Source: Fodinibius salsisoli (lineage in GTDB: Bacteria; Bacteroidota; Rhodothermia; Balneolales; Balneolaceae). From it: DNA of 64,000 bases. Below, piece after piece: positions 1-8,316 of the stretch (its first letter is position 1; each line of letters opens with the position of its first letter). The stretch covers positions 307,852 through 371,851 of the forward strand of contig NZ_JAGGJA010000004.1 of assembly GCF_026229185.1 (NCBI RefSeq), in the 5' to 3' direction. Below the pieces are notes generated by a model. That model saw only the letters and a list, made by a program, of their open reading frames with translations, was not told where the DNA came from and searched no databases. A program made the position numbers and the translations under genes.

Positions 1-481
1 TACGCAACTGAGGCGTATTTCTCTGCGCGGGCATGGCCTTACCGGGGAGTTTCCACAATATGTTAACAATGGGAACTTCCGGGATCTGAATATCCTGATT
101 CTGGCCGGGAACGAGCTGACCGGAACGTTGCCGGACTTCAATAACCTGCAAAGCCTCTACTCCTTAGATGTGGGGTATAATAACCTGACGGGAGATATTG
201 GTACGATTCCCGATTTGCCGGATCATATTCGGATCATACGAATAAGTGGCAATAACTTTAGCGGGCCATTCCCCCAAAGCGGCTGGCCGGAGTATTCTCA
301 ACTTAAAACTATTCAGATGGAGAGCAACGCCCTTACAGGTAGCATACCCTGTAGCTTTTGGTCAAAGATAGATAACCCCACCCTTGACTACGCCTGGTTC
401 CAGGACAATAAGATCAGTGACCCCTGTTCAAGCGGGGCCGAGGCGATGCAGGGTAATGGAAAGCTCAAATTAGCCTATTAG
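1..481 (+). CDS. Leucine-rich-repeat surface protein, 3' end only
   Basis: The reading frame is open from base 2 to the TAG at 479-481, about 159 residues, so the 5' end lies outside the window. It carries repeats of the plant-like LRR type, with the pattern LxxLxLxxNxLTGxxP (for example LILAGNELTGTLP, then LYSLDVGYNNLTGDI, then IQMESNALTGSIP). This pattern forms a curved solenoid used for protein or glycan binding. The last 45 residues hold two cysteines (Ser-Ile-Pro-Cys and Asp-Pro-Cys) and look like a capping region. No type IX sorting domain is visible at the C-terminus. Function beyond binding cannot be said. It lies upstream of a surface-polysaccharide island and is probably a cell-surface or secreted protein. 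Confidence 0.8.
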   Translation, partial: TQLRRISLRGHGLTGEFPQYVNNGNFRDLNILILAGNELTGTLPDFNNLQSLYSLDVGYNNLTGDIGTIPDLPDHIRIIRISGNNFSGPFPQSGWPEYSQLKTIQMESNALTGSIPCSFWSKIDNPTLDYAWFQDNKISDPCSSGAEAMQGNGKLKLAY

Positions 482-540
482 GTTAGGCATAACGACCATT
501 ACACACAGATGGAATTAAGGCATGTGAACTTCAAAAGTAT

Positions 541-555
541 GAGTAGTTTTTACCC
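541..555 (+). promoter_or_regulatory. Imperfect upstream activator palindrome (GAGTAG-TTT-TTACCC)
   Basis: This 15-mer matches 10 of the 12 arm positions of the GAGTAA-N3-TTACTC palindrome found upstream of other sigma-54-like promoters in this window. It lies about 210 bp upstream of the -24/-12-like element at 763-779. The distance suits a bacterial enhancer-binding protein site. It is the weakest of the set within the polysaccharide island. Confidence 0.35.
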
Positions 556-762
556 ATTGTATAAAATGATGGAGAGTGTTTAATGGTTTTATAAAAATTA
601 GGGGCAATGTTTCTAAAAGGACATTTCTAAAAATGCAACCTGCAACTCTAACATATGGGAGAAGTATATACTACTCTATGCATTATTCTAAAGGTCGTTT
701 TAGCTATATAGGATCAAGATCACGGAGCCTAAATTATTTACTAATAACTTTCTGGTAGTAAA

Positions 763-779
763 TTGGCACCAATTTTGTA
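763..779 (+). promoter_or_regulatory. -24/-12 (sigma-54-like) promoter of the lipoprotein gene
   Basis: The sequence TTGGCACCAATTTTGTA has GG and the second G at exactly the spacing of the sigma-54 elements TGGCAC-N5-TTGCW, with GT in place of the canonical GC at -12. It lies about 47 bp before the ATG at 826. The same element recurs before three other genes of the island. Assignment to sigma-54 is inference. Confidence 0.5.
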
Positions 780-825
780 GGTATTATAGTGAGGCTAAAA
801 TCATCTATAATACGTTGGAGGCATT

Positions 826-1503
826 ATGAAAGGTATATCATCTCATACTATCTATATATTAGTAGCTATTTTATTGTTTAATTTTTCATGTACAGAGGAT
901 CCAGTTAGTAATACTTCAGATTTGGAGGATTCACTTGATCCAGTAGAAAAGGTAGTTGCTATTGAAGGCGGAGAGAGCGCTACCATTACAGTTGAAAAAG
1001 ATTCTAAAGCTTTTTTCACCATTAAATTTAGTGAAATAAAGCCAAATAATATTATCCAGAATGGGATTAAGGAGGGCTGGTGTATTGATTGGCAAAAACC
1101 CATTAATTCTAATAATGGGACTTATAATGAGATTAAGCTTTATTCCACCTACTTGGTAGAAAAATGGATGCCCGTCAATTATTTGCTCAATATTCAAGAG
1201 AATTTACAGGCTAATGACCCAGAAATAACCTATCGTGAAATACAGCTGGCCATTTGGTCGCTTCGTGCAAATCCAGAATTTAATTTGGATGAGGTGGATC
1301 TTAATGATTTACCAAACAGGTTTATGAAGGATGGACAGGCTGCTTTTAATGCTAAAAAAGTCAACGAAGTTTTAAATATGGTAGAAACCGGGTATCGGGA
1401 TTACGACTTTTCTCCGTCTGGAACTAAGTTTGCAGTAATTGCTGAAACACCTGTTGATGTACAAACGGTATTTGGTGTGGTGGAAGTAGAAGATGGGAAT
1501 TGA
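826..1503 (+). CDS. Thioester-domain-like lipoprotein
   Basis: A 225-residue protein with a signal peptide ending in a lipobox (Leu-Phe-Asn-Phe-Ser-Cys22), so it is probably a membrane-anchored lipoprotein. A strong ribosome binding site (TTGGAGG) precedes the ATG. No housekeeping family is recognised. The middle contains WCID around Cys86 and IQLAIW around Gln140. These fit the two signatures of thioester domains of Gram-positive adhesins: aromatic-Cys-hydrophobic-acidic, and hydrophobic-Gln-x-x-hydrophobic-aromatic. In those domains Cys and Gln form an internal thioester that bonds covalently to host or surface amines. That reading is inference from motifs only. The gene has its own sigma-54-like promoter and sits at the head of a polysaccharide island, which is consistent with a surface-attachment role. 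Confidence 0.6.
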   Translation: MKGISSHTIYILVAILLFNFSCTEDPVSNTSDLEDSLDPVEKVVAIEGGESATITVEKDSKAFFTIKFSEIKPNNIIQNGIKEGWCIDWQKPINSNNGTYNEIKLYSTYLVEKWMPVNYLLNIQENLQANDPEITYREIQLAIWSLRANPEFNLDEVDLNDLPNRFMKDGQAAFNAKKVNEVLNMVETGYRDYDFSPSGTKFAVIAETPVDVQTVFGVVEVEDGN

Positions 1504-1587
1504 AAAATTCTACTGCATAGAGATTAAAGAAGCAGAAAAGTATACTGCTACACCTTTGTCAGAAATGATTCTATCAAGAGTTTCAGG

Positions 1588-1602
1588 GTTGTAACTTACA
1601 AC
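1588..1602. promoter_or_regulatory. Perfect palindrome upstream of the sulfotransferase operon
   Basis: GTTGTAA-C-TTACAAC is a perfect inverted repeat with 7-bp arms and a 1-bp centre, about 60 bp before the start of the first sulfotransferase gene. It could be an operator. No promoter elements could be assigned with confidence beside it. Confidence 0.3.
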
Positions 1603-1663
1603 ATGGGCACAAAAGAGAGCTATAATTTTATAATGGTTTAAATCATATATCTATATTTAAAAG

Positions 1664-2539
1664 ATGAAAAAAGACGCTTCCTTACAGGTTATTTATATTG
1701 CTGGAAATGCCTTTTCGGGTTCTACGCTGTTGGATATAATTCTGGGATCGAATGAGGGGTGTTTTAGCGCTGGTGAATTAATGTTTATCACGCGGGAAAC
1801 GATCATGAAAGAATATTGTTCCTGTGAAAAAAAGATTCCTGAGTGTGAGATCTGGTCGGAGGTATTAAAAATATGGGAAGCCGAGCGTGAGATAACTTAT
1901 GAAAAATTTCAAGAGCTACATTGGCATTTTGAGAGGAAGAAAACGTTTTTCCGAACACTTTTTAATCATTATTGGCCATCAGCGGCTTTCAAGGATTACC
2001 TTCAGGCAACCTTGCAGTTATTTCAGGCCATAAAGAAAGTAACGGGCTGTTCTTTAATTATAGATTCTTCCAAATCTCCTCAGCGCATCGCCATTTTATC
2101 AAAGATTGTAAATTTAAAAGTAGTCCACCTTTGTCGTGATTTCACCGGTGTTTTAAATTCATTTAAGGGATCTCCCCAAAAGGATCTAAAAGCAGGCATA
2201 GAGGAAAGTCGGCCTCCAGGCAGGACCTGGAAAGTAATGCTGGATTGGGTTTTTACAAATATGGCAATTGAAATTTTTTGTCTGGGGACGGATTCCCAAA
2301 AAGTATTCTATCAAAAATATGTCTCCGACCCCGCAGTCTTACAAAAAATCCATCCGATTTTGAAGCGGATAGATGCAGAACGATCATTTTCGGCCTCCCA
2401 TATGATGGCAGGAAATAAATTGCGCTTAAAAGACAATATAAAAATAAATCCAAAGGTAGGTTTTAGGTACGATAAATTAGACACCAGGCTATTCAAATTT
2501 GGAAAGTTATTGGATAACCTATTTCCCTATTGGAGTTAG
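1664..2539 (+). CDS. Sulfotransferase family protein (PAPS-dependent, DSSK type)
   Basis: A 291-residue cytosolic enzyme expected to transfer sulfate from PAPS to a sugar or lipid acceptor. The N-terminus has the PAPS-binding P-loop-like motif GNAFSGSTLLD (about residues 14-24). This is followed by a Cys-rich segment (CSCEKKIPEC) and a DSSK motif at about 134-137. A HLCRDFTGVLNS segment follows, matching the 3'-phosphate-binding RDpRgv..S motif of this family. It is followed 15 bp later by a second, unrelated-looking sulfotransferase and then glycosyltransferases, so the product of the island is probably a sulfated glycan. The acceptor is unknown. The region is AT-rich relative to the later half of the window, in keeping with horizontally exchanged polysaccharide genes. 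Confidence 0.85.
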   Translation: MKKDASLQVIYIAGNAFSGSTLLDIILGSNEGCFSAGELMFITRETIMKEYCSCEKKIPECEIWSEVLKIWEAEREITYEKFQELHWHFERKKTFFRTLFNHYWPSAAFKDYLQATLQLFQAIKKVTGCSLIIDSSKSPQRIAILSKIVNLKVVHLCRDFTGVLNSFKGSPQKDLKAGIEESRPPGRTWKVMLDWVFTNMAIEIFCLGTDSQKVFYQKYVSDPAVLQKIHPILKRIDAERSFSASHMMAGNKLRLKDNIKINPKVGFRYDKLDTRLFKFGKLLDNLFPYWS

Positions 2540-2554
2540 AAACTATTTTTAGGT

Positions 2555-3238
2555 ATGAAATCAACGAAACTAAAAATTATACTCTATAAATTGTTTGAAA
2601 ATGTATTGGGTCATAATACTATTCGCAGTTTATATTTAAGCTTGTGCTTACAAAGATACTACAGGGCAAACTGTATTTTTATTCATATACCTAAAGCGGG
2701 CGGAACATCTATAGCAAGCGCTGTTATTGGTAAGCGGGCAGGTCATTTTACGGCATCAGAGATTGTAAATCGGATAGGTGAAGATAAATTCAATCAGTTT
2801 TTTTCTTTTTCAGTTACAAGAGACCCATACCGGCGCATACTTTCTTCATATAATTTTGTGAAAAATGGAGGCGGGACGGAAGGATCTGTTCGGCAGGAGG
2901 ACTATTTTAAACGTAAGGAATTTGATTCATTCGAATCATTTATTCTGGACTGGTTACCCAATCAGGATTTAGCGTCTACGAATCTATTATTCAGGCCACA
3001 GTATAAATTTATTTGTGATGATAAGGACAATATTTTAGTCGACTATGTGGGGAGATTAGAGGAGCTGGATATCGTCCGGGGTATTTTAAAAAAAAGACTA
3101 AGTAAAAAAATTAGCATTGGTAAAAAAAATACGACGGATAAGGTAAAGTCTACTCAAGAATCATTAACACCCGAAATAAGGGAAACCATTTTTAGGTTGT
3201 ATCAGAAAGATTTTGAGATGTTTGGTTATGAGAAGTAG
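2555..3238 (+). CDS. Sulfotransferase family 2-like protein
   Basis: A 227-residue protein of the carbohydrate sulfotransferase (Sulfotransfer_2-like) group. The 5'-phosphosulfate loop is HIPKAGGTS at residues 44-52. The 3'-phosphate motif is in TRDPYRRILSSY at roughly residues 90-101. Both are standard for this family, which sulfates sugars using PAPS. It follows the first sulfotransferase by 15 bp and precedes a glycosyltransferase by 38 bp, forming one probable operon up to 6767. Two sulfotransferases of different subfamilies suggest two sulfation positions or substrates, which is inference. Confidence 0.85.
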   Translation: MKSTKLKIILYKLFENVLGHNTIRSLYLSLCLQRYYRANCIFIHIPKAGGTSIASAVIGKRAGHFTASEIVNRIGEDKFNQFFSFSVTRDPYRRILSSYNFVKNGGGTEGSVRQEDYFKRKEFDSFESFILDWLPNQDLASTNLLFRPQYKFICDDKDNILVDYVGRLEELDIVRGILKKRLSKKISIGKKNTTDKVKSTQESLTPEIRETIFRLYQKDFEMFGYEK

Positions 3239-3276
3239 AGAGAAGTTATTTATGGTTTATAATTATTGACTTAAAT

Positions 3277-4428
3277 ATGATTGAGAGAAGAGGATATAGA
3301 TTGAATCATTCAGATGATCATATAAAAAAGAAGGAAAAAGTTTGTTTCCTGATCCCGGGGATGGATGCAGGAGGGATAGAAAATTATCTATTGCGTTTTT
3401 TACAATTTCATGATGATAGAAACTGGAGTTGTACCGTTATTGCCAGAAATGAGAAAACGGGGGATTTGACGAAAGAATATGAGAAGTTAAATGTAAAAAT
3501 CAGGTATCAGGGGGTTGGATATGCGAATCCTATTAAATGGTATAAGCTGTATCAACATTTTAAATCTGAATCGTACGATACAATCTGTGACTTTAATGGC
3601 AACTTTGGCGGTATACCAATGGTTCTCGGTAAATTAGCTGGCATAACCAATAGGATTGTTTTCTACAGGCGTTCATCGCGAGCATATGAATTAACTGTAT
3701 TAAGAGTTTTTTATGACAACTGTCTTAATAAGTTGGTCAGTACATTTTCCACTAAAATTTTATCTAATTCACAACATGCTCTAAATGTTTTTTTTGAGAA
3801 TGGGGCAACCTATAATGGCCAATTTAAAATTATTCCCAATGGAATAAACCTGGAAAGCTTTAGAACTAAATATTCAAAGGAAGAGGCGCGGCAAAAAATG
3901 GATATCCAACTTAATGCCTATGTATTAGGTCATGTTGGTCGCTTTGATCCAGCCAAAAATCATAAAATGATATTTGCTGTAGCTGCTGAATTAACTAAGG
4001 TAATACCCAATATCCGGTTTATCTTTTGTGGAAAGGGGACAGATGGTGATGAGTTTATAGAAGCTACACAGACGTATGGAATTAAGGACCGATGTCACTT
4101 TTTAGGGTTACAGGATGATATCCCAATGGTCTTGAAAACAATGGATCTCTTTTATTTTCCGTCCGTCACAGAAGGTCAGCCAAATGCATTGATAGAAGCA
4201 ATGATTATGGGGATACCGATTTTAGCTTCACAAATTCCGTCCATTTGTGAAATTATTCCAGAAAAATTTCATGATGACATTTTAATTGATCCTAATGACG
4301 TCTCCGCTTCTGTCAAGAAAATAATGGATATATATACTATGAGGTTTGAGCAAGTAAGCCTGGAAGAATTTATGAAGCGTAAATTCAATGCAAATAAAAA
4401 CTTTAAACTATTTGAAAATGAACTCTGA
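3277..4428 (+). CDS. Glycosyltransferase, GT4-like (GT-B fold)
   Basis: A 383-residue glycosyltransferase. The N-terminal domain starts at CFLIPGMDAGGIENYLLRF (about residue 23), the usual acceptor-side glycine-rich loop. The C-terminal domain has GHVGRFDPAKNHKMIF and the nucleotide-sugar-binding segment FPSVTEGQPNALIEAM, with the two glutamates of the EX7E motif. It probably adds one sugar to a lipid-linked oligosaccharide at the cytoplasmic face. Donor and linkage cannot be predicted. Its 3' end overlaps the next glycosyltransferase by 11 bp, indicating translational coupling. Confidence 0.88.
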   Translation: MIERRGYRLNHSDDHIKKKEKVCFLIPGMDAGGIENYLLRFLQFHDDRNWSCTVIARNEKTGDLTKEYEKLNVKIRYQGVGYANPIKWYKLYQHFKSESYDTICDFNGNFGGIPMVLGKLAGITNRIVFYRRSSRAYELTVLRVFYDNCLNKLVSTFSTKILSNSQHALNVFFENGATYNGQFKIIPNGINLESFRTKYSKEEARQKMDIQLNAYVLGHVGRFDPAKNHKMIFAVAAELTKVIPNIRFIFCGKGTDGDEFIEATQTYGIKDRCHFLGLQDDIPMVLKTMDLFYFPSVTEGQPNALIEAMIMGIPILASQIPSICEIIPEKFHDDILIDPNDVSASVKKIMDIYTMRFEQVSLEEFMKRKFNANKNFKLFENEL

Positions 4429-5641
4429 TCCTCAAAAAGTACTATTCGCATTTGATGGGACTTTATTCTCTGATGATAAAGGGAACTATTATGGCGTCCA
4501 CGTTAACGATTCCATTTTTGATAGGTATCTGAATTTAGGAGAGAGTTTATCACTGTTGGTAAGAACAAAGAAAATCAATGAAAAAGATAAAAATCGGATA
4601 CCTAAGATAACAAATCCCTATTGTAATATAGTCCCCGTTCCAAACTTTAAATCGATAACGGATTTTATCGGTAACGGGGCAAAAGCAAAAGCAATCATTC
4701 GTGAAGCGGTTGAACAGAGCAGTGTTATAATAGCAAGACTTCCCAGTGCCATAGGGTCATATGCGGTTCAATTTGCGAATGAATTTAACAAGCCGGTTTT
4801 GGGAGAAGTTGTGGCTTGCAATTGGGACTCTTTCTGGTACTACAATTATAAAGGAAAGTTGGTGGCACCATACTTTTATTGGAAGCAAAGAAAGATTATT
4901 AAAAACATAGACTATGCCATTTACGTGACGCAACATTTTTTGCAGGATCGTTATCCCAACAATGGCGAATCTATAGGATGTTCAGATGTATCTTTGAAAG
5001 AGATTGATAATACAATACTGGATAAAAGGTTAAAGAAAATAGAGGCCCAAAAGTCACCTCTGAAATTGGGTACTGTTGCGGCGCTGAATGTACCTTATAA
5101 AAGCCAGGACAATGTTATAAATGTAGTTTCTAAATTGAAAAGTAAAGGTATACATTTTGAATATTCCCTTGTGGGGCAGGGAGACGATAGCCGCCTGAGA
5201 AATTTGGTTAAAAAGCTTGGATTGGAGAATGAGGTAAACTTTGTTGGGACGTTAAAACATGCCGAAGTATTTAATTTTTTAGATGAAATTGATATCTACA
5301 TTCATCCAAGTAAACAGGAAGGGCTGCCCAGAGCCATGGTGGAAGCATTAAGCAGGGCTTTACCAACATTGGGCGCAAGAACTGCGGGCATACCTGAACT
5401 TCTTAATGAGGAAGATATTTTTGACAAAGGTGACGAGCAAGCGATTGAACAGATGCTGGCAAATTTGGATAAGGAAAAAATGAAAGAACAAGCCAGCAGA
5501 AATTTTGAAAAGTCTAAGAACTACATTGGAGAGAAGCTGAATCAAGAAAGACTCAACTTTTATCATAAATTTTTGAACGACCACAATCTGGAAATCCCCA
5601 ATAAGCTGGAGTCCAAGGTAAAGGAATTCAGTAATATTTAG
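4418..5641 (+). CDS. Glycosyltransferase, GT4-like
   Basis: A 407-residue GT-B enzyme when started at the ATG at 4418. The frame is open 10 codons further upstream to 4388, but 4418 gives a typical 11-bp overlap with the preceding stop. The C-terminal half has LKLGTVAALNVPYKSQDN and IYIHPSKQEGLPRAMVEAL, the donor-binding segment with EX7E glutamates, then GIPELL. The N-terminal domain is less typical (starts VLFAFDGTLFSDDKG), so this is a diverged member. It sits between two other glycosyltransferases in the same operon and probably acts in the same oligosaccharide pathway. Confidence 0.85.
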   Translation: MNSDPQKVLFAFDGTLFSDDKGNYYGVHVNDSIFDRYLNLGESLSLLVRTKKINEKDKNRIPKITNPYCNIVPVPNFKSITDFIGNGAKAKAIIREAVEQSSVIIARLPSAIGSYAVQFANEFNKPVLGEVVACNWDSFWYYNYKGKLVAPYFYWKQRKIIKNIDYAIYVTQHFLQDRYPNNGESIGCSDVSLKEIDNTILDKRLKKIEAQKSPLKLGTVAALNVPYKSQDNVINVVSKLKSKGIHFEYSLVGQGDDSRLRNLVKKLGLENEVNFVGTLKHAEVFNFLDEIDIYIHPSKQEGLPRAMVEALSRALPTLGARTAGIPELLNEEDIFDKGDEQAIEQMLANLDKEKMKEQASRNFEKSKNYIGEKLNQERLNFYHKFLNDHNLEIPNKLESKVKEFSNI

Positions 5642-5654
5642 GTGAATATCATTC

Positions 5655-6767
5655 ATGAGGAAAGTACTTTATACCGCCAATCTTGCGACTCACATTCTTG
5701 CGTTCCATTTACCGTATTTAAAATGGTTTAAAGAGCAGGGATTTGAAGTACACGTTGCTTTTTATGGCGATGAGGGAATCCCTCATGCAGATAAAGTCTG
5801 GAATATCCCATTTGGTAGAAATCCATTTTCAAAGTCTAATATTGTAGCGTTGAGGAAATTATGGGGTCTATTCAAAGAACACCGTTTTGATGTGGTACAC
5901 TGCCACACTCCCATTGCCGGGCTTATCACACGGTTGACAGCAGTTATGTACAGAAGCAAAGGAACCAACGTCTTGTATACTGCTCATGGGTTTCACTTTT
6001 ACAAGGGAGCTCCTTTAAAAAACTGGCTTACCTACCTGCCTGCAGAATGGATTTTGAGTTTGGTAACAGATGGAGTTATCACGATAAATCGAGAAGATTT
6101 TGACTACCTGCATAGATATCATTTTGCCAGTGGTAAACACAAAATTAATGGTATTGGGTTAGACCCAGAGCGATTAAAAGTTAACGGTACAGATAATCGA
6201 TCAAAATTAAGATCGGAGATAGGCTTTTCTGAAGATGAATTTTTGGTACTCTATATTGCTGAATTTATAGATCGGAAGAATCATCGGTTTGTTATTGAAA
6301 ATATCCCGTATTTAATTCAGGAAAATCCTGAATTAACCTTTCTATTTGCAGGTAGAGGGGTTCTGCAAGATGAAATGGAGGCGCTGGTCCGGACGTTACA
6401 AGTTGAAGACCACGTTAAGTTCCTTGGGTTTCGTGAGGATATCGGGAGATTTTTAGAAATAGCGGATATGGGTATATCGTCAAGCAAACATGAAGGTTTA
6501 GGGCTGGGGGTGGCAGAGATGATGTTTAATCAGTTACCCGTTGTTGTCTCTAATGACCGAGGCCACCGAGAGTTAGTTGATCATGGCAGCAATGGATTTA
6601 TTTTTGAACAAGATAATTCCGAACAGTTCAGATATTACATTTCAAAACTCTATAGAGATAAATCGTTAAGAGAAAAGGTTGGTAAAGCGGCCAAAGAAAG
6701 TATGGATAAGTTTATGGTAGATAAGTCGCTCGAGCAAATGACGAGGATTTATAATCAGTACTTATAG
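5655..6767 (+). CDS. Glycosyltransferase family 4 protein (EpsD/CapJ-like)
   Basis: A 370-residue glycosyltransferase with the N-terminal pattern KVLYTANLATHILAFHLPYL that is typical of EpsD/CapJ-like enzymes of capsule and exopolysaccharide clusters. YTAHGFHFYKGAP follows near residue 110. The C-terminal nucleotide-sugar site is SSSKHEGLGLGVAEMM, followed by NDRGHRELV. It starts 13 bp after the previous gene and closes the run of five genes beginning at 1664. It probably uses a UDP-N-acetyl-hexosamine-type donor, judging from the subfamily, but the donor is not proven by sequence. Confidence 0.88.
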   Translation: MRKVLYTANLATHILAFHLPYLKWFKEQGFEVHVAFYGDEGIPHADKVWNIPFGRNPFSKSNIVALRKLWGLFKEHRFDVVHCHTPIAGLITRLTAVMYRSKGTNVLYTAHGFHFYKGAPLKNWLTYLPAEWILSLVTDGVITINREDFDYLHRYHFASGKHKINGIGLDPERLKVNGTDNRSKLRSEIGFSEDEFLVLYIAEFIDRKNHRFVIENIPYLIQENPELTFLFAGRGVLQDEMEALVRTLQVEDHVKFLGFREDIGRFLEIADMGISSSKHEGLGLGVAEMMFNQLPVVVSNDRGHRELVDHGSNGFIFEQDNSEQFRYYISKLYRDKSLREKVGKAAKESMDKFMVDKSLEQMTRIYNQYL

Positions 6768-6909
6768 TCATTTGCATCAGGATAGATAACTGTTGGTAAA
6801 TGGGAACAGAAACATCGGTTAAACAGGGAAGTATTGATACAGGCTATTTTTAATACCCTTTGCCGATAACCAATTTAGGTTAAAGCTATAAAACGCAGGT
6901 AAAAGTATA

Positions 6910-8055
6910 ATGATTGGTTCAGCTTGGAAAAAAAGCATAAAATTAAATGCCAAGAACCTAATAGGATGGCGCACTAAGCGGAAGATAGTTGTATTTTCCG
7001 TTGATGATTACGGCAATGTTCGCCTTGACTCGAAAGAGGCAAGAGATAATCTGGATGCCAATAATATAGCAGTTAAAAGTCCTTTTCCCGGATTCGATTT
7101 GTATGATGCCTTGGAAACAGGGGAAGATCTTGAAATGCTTTTTGAGGTTTTAAGATCCGTACAAGACAAAAATGGAAAAAAAGCCGTTTTTAGTCCTTTT
7201 GCTGTTCCTTGTAATCCTAATTTTGAAAAAATGAGCGAGGGTGGGTATAAGGAATACATTTATGAATTACTCCCTCAAACGTACAGCAAACTTTCAGCAT
7301 ATTACCCAACAGCTTATGAGGGAGCTTGGGACTTGTGGAAGGAAGGGATTAATCAGGGTTTATTAATCCCACAATTTCATGGTAGAGAACATTTTAACTT
7401 AAAAGTCTTTGAGGAAAAGCTAGAAAAAAAAGAAGGTGAGTTGTTAACAATTTTAAAAAATCGGTCTTTTAGCCGAGTACCTGCCGGTACTTATGAGACC
7501 ATATCCATATCATCTGCTTTTGGTTTTTGGGATTTTGAAGAACATACCCGGTTAAAAAGGATCATAAAGGACGGCTTAAATGTTTTTGAAAAGGTTTTTG
7601 GATATCGGGCAAATCACTTTATGTCTCCAGGGGGATGGGAACATCCGCAACTCCATAAGACGTTGAAAGAATGTGGTATAGCGTATATTGATACGCCTAT
7701 GATAAAACGAGAACATCAAGGGATGGGAAAGTATAAAAGAACGTTTAACTATACGGGAAAGCAAAATGAACTGGGGCAAACGTTTATGGTTCGCAACGTG
7801 GTATTTGAACCCATTCATAACAGCGGCGTAGATTGGGTTTCTTATACTATACAGCAGATTGAAGCGGCTTTCCGGTGGAACCGTCCGGCGATTATTAGTT
7901 CACACAGAGTGAATTTTTGTGGACACATTGATGAGGGAAACCGTGACAAAGGATTAGAGGCGCTGCAACAACTGCTGAATGAAATTGTCTCTCGTTGGCC
8001 AGAAGTAGAATTTATGGCCGCTAATGAATTAGGAGACTTGATCAGTTCGGAATAA
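6910..8055 (+). CDS. Polysaccharide deacetylase-like (NodB fold) protein
   Basis: A 381-residue protein with the NodB-homology pattern. FSVDDYG near residue 30 corresponds to the TFDD metal/base motif. HGREHFN near residue 158 corresponds to the HxxxH metal ligands. YRANHFMSPGG at about 235 supplies the arginine motif, and SSHRVNFCGH near 330 the late histidine. Such enzymes remove acetyl groups from N-acetylated sugars using a divalent metal. No signal peptide is seen, so it may act in the cytoplasm on an intermediate or nucleotide-linked sugar. It is separated by 142 bp from the upstream operon and by a regulatory region from the next gene. Confidence 0.75.
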   Translation: MIGSAWKKSIKLNAKNLIGWRTKRKIVVFSVDDYGNVRLDSKEARDNLDANNIAVKSPFPGFDLYDALETGEDLEMLFEVLRSVQDKNGKKAVFSPFAVPCNPNFEKMSEGGYKEYIYELLPQTYSKLSAYYPTAYEGAWDLWKEGINQGLLIPQFHGREHFNLKVFEEKLEKKEGELLTILKNRSFSRVPAGTYETISISSAFGFWDFEEHTRLKRIIKDGLNVFEKVFGYRANHFMSPGGWEHPQLHKTLKECGIAYIDTPMIKREHQGMGKYKRTFNYTGKQNELGQTFMVRNVVFEPIHNSGVDWVSYTIQQIEAAFRWNRPAIISSHRVNFCGHIDEGNRDKGLEALQQLLNEIVSRWPEVEFMAANELGDLISSE

Positions 8056-8095
8056 AAAAGTGGGGATAATGCTTTGACCGCCAATTCATAATGTG

Positions 8096-8114
8096 CCGAG
8101 TAATTTTTACTCGG
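8096..8114. promoter_or_regulatory. Perfect upstream activator palindrome, copy A
   Basis: A perfect 19-bp inverted repeat with 8-bp arms around TTT, core CGAGTAATTTTTACTCG. It lies about 150 bp upstream of the -24/-12-like element at 8260-8276. The identical 17-bp core recurs at 13187-13203 before the pglF-like gene. Position and symmetry fit an enhancer-binding-protein site. Confidence 0.6.
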
Positions 8115-8259
8115 ACATATAAAAATAACACGAGCTCTGTGCCTTTCTACTTGTACCTATTTCATTTCTGAAATACTGTATCCTTCATAGAATGCTTCTT
8201 TAGTATAGAAAATCAGTCCTGTTCTAATCTTATTTACTATTAAACAGAATTATTGCGGA

Positions 8260-8276
8260 TTGGCATAACTGTTGTA
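8260..8276 (+). promoter_or_regulatory. -24/-12 (sigma-54-like) promoter of the ATP-grasp/pglCD unit
   Basis: TTGGCATAACTGTTGTA, 40 bp before the ATG at 8317. It matches the elements at 11725-11741 and 13364-13380 at all positions except one central base. The spacing of GG and G(T) equals that of sigma-54 promoters. The -12 dinucleotide is GT rather than GC. Confidence 0.6.
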
Positions 8277-8316
8277 ATAAACTAAGTGACAGGGATCTAA
8301 ACCAAATTCTATAATA

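Larger units (their letters stand above)
482..825. other. Non-coding 344-bp stretch with regulatory sites
   Basis: AT-rich spacer between the LRR protein and the thioester-like lipoprotein gene. A 60-codon frame at 576-758 has no ribosome binding site and no recognisable composition, so I do not call it a gene. The stretch contains a degenerate GAGTAA/TTACTC-type palindrome at 541-555 and a -24/-12-like promoter at 763-779, listed separately. Nothing else is seen. Confidence 0.6.

Noticed and set aside
576-758. 60-codon plus-strand frame upstream of the lipoprotein gene
   Set aside because: No ribosome binding site, odd composition, and it runs up to the sigma-54-like promoter and enhancer region.
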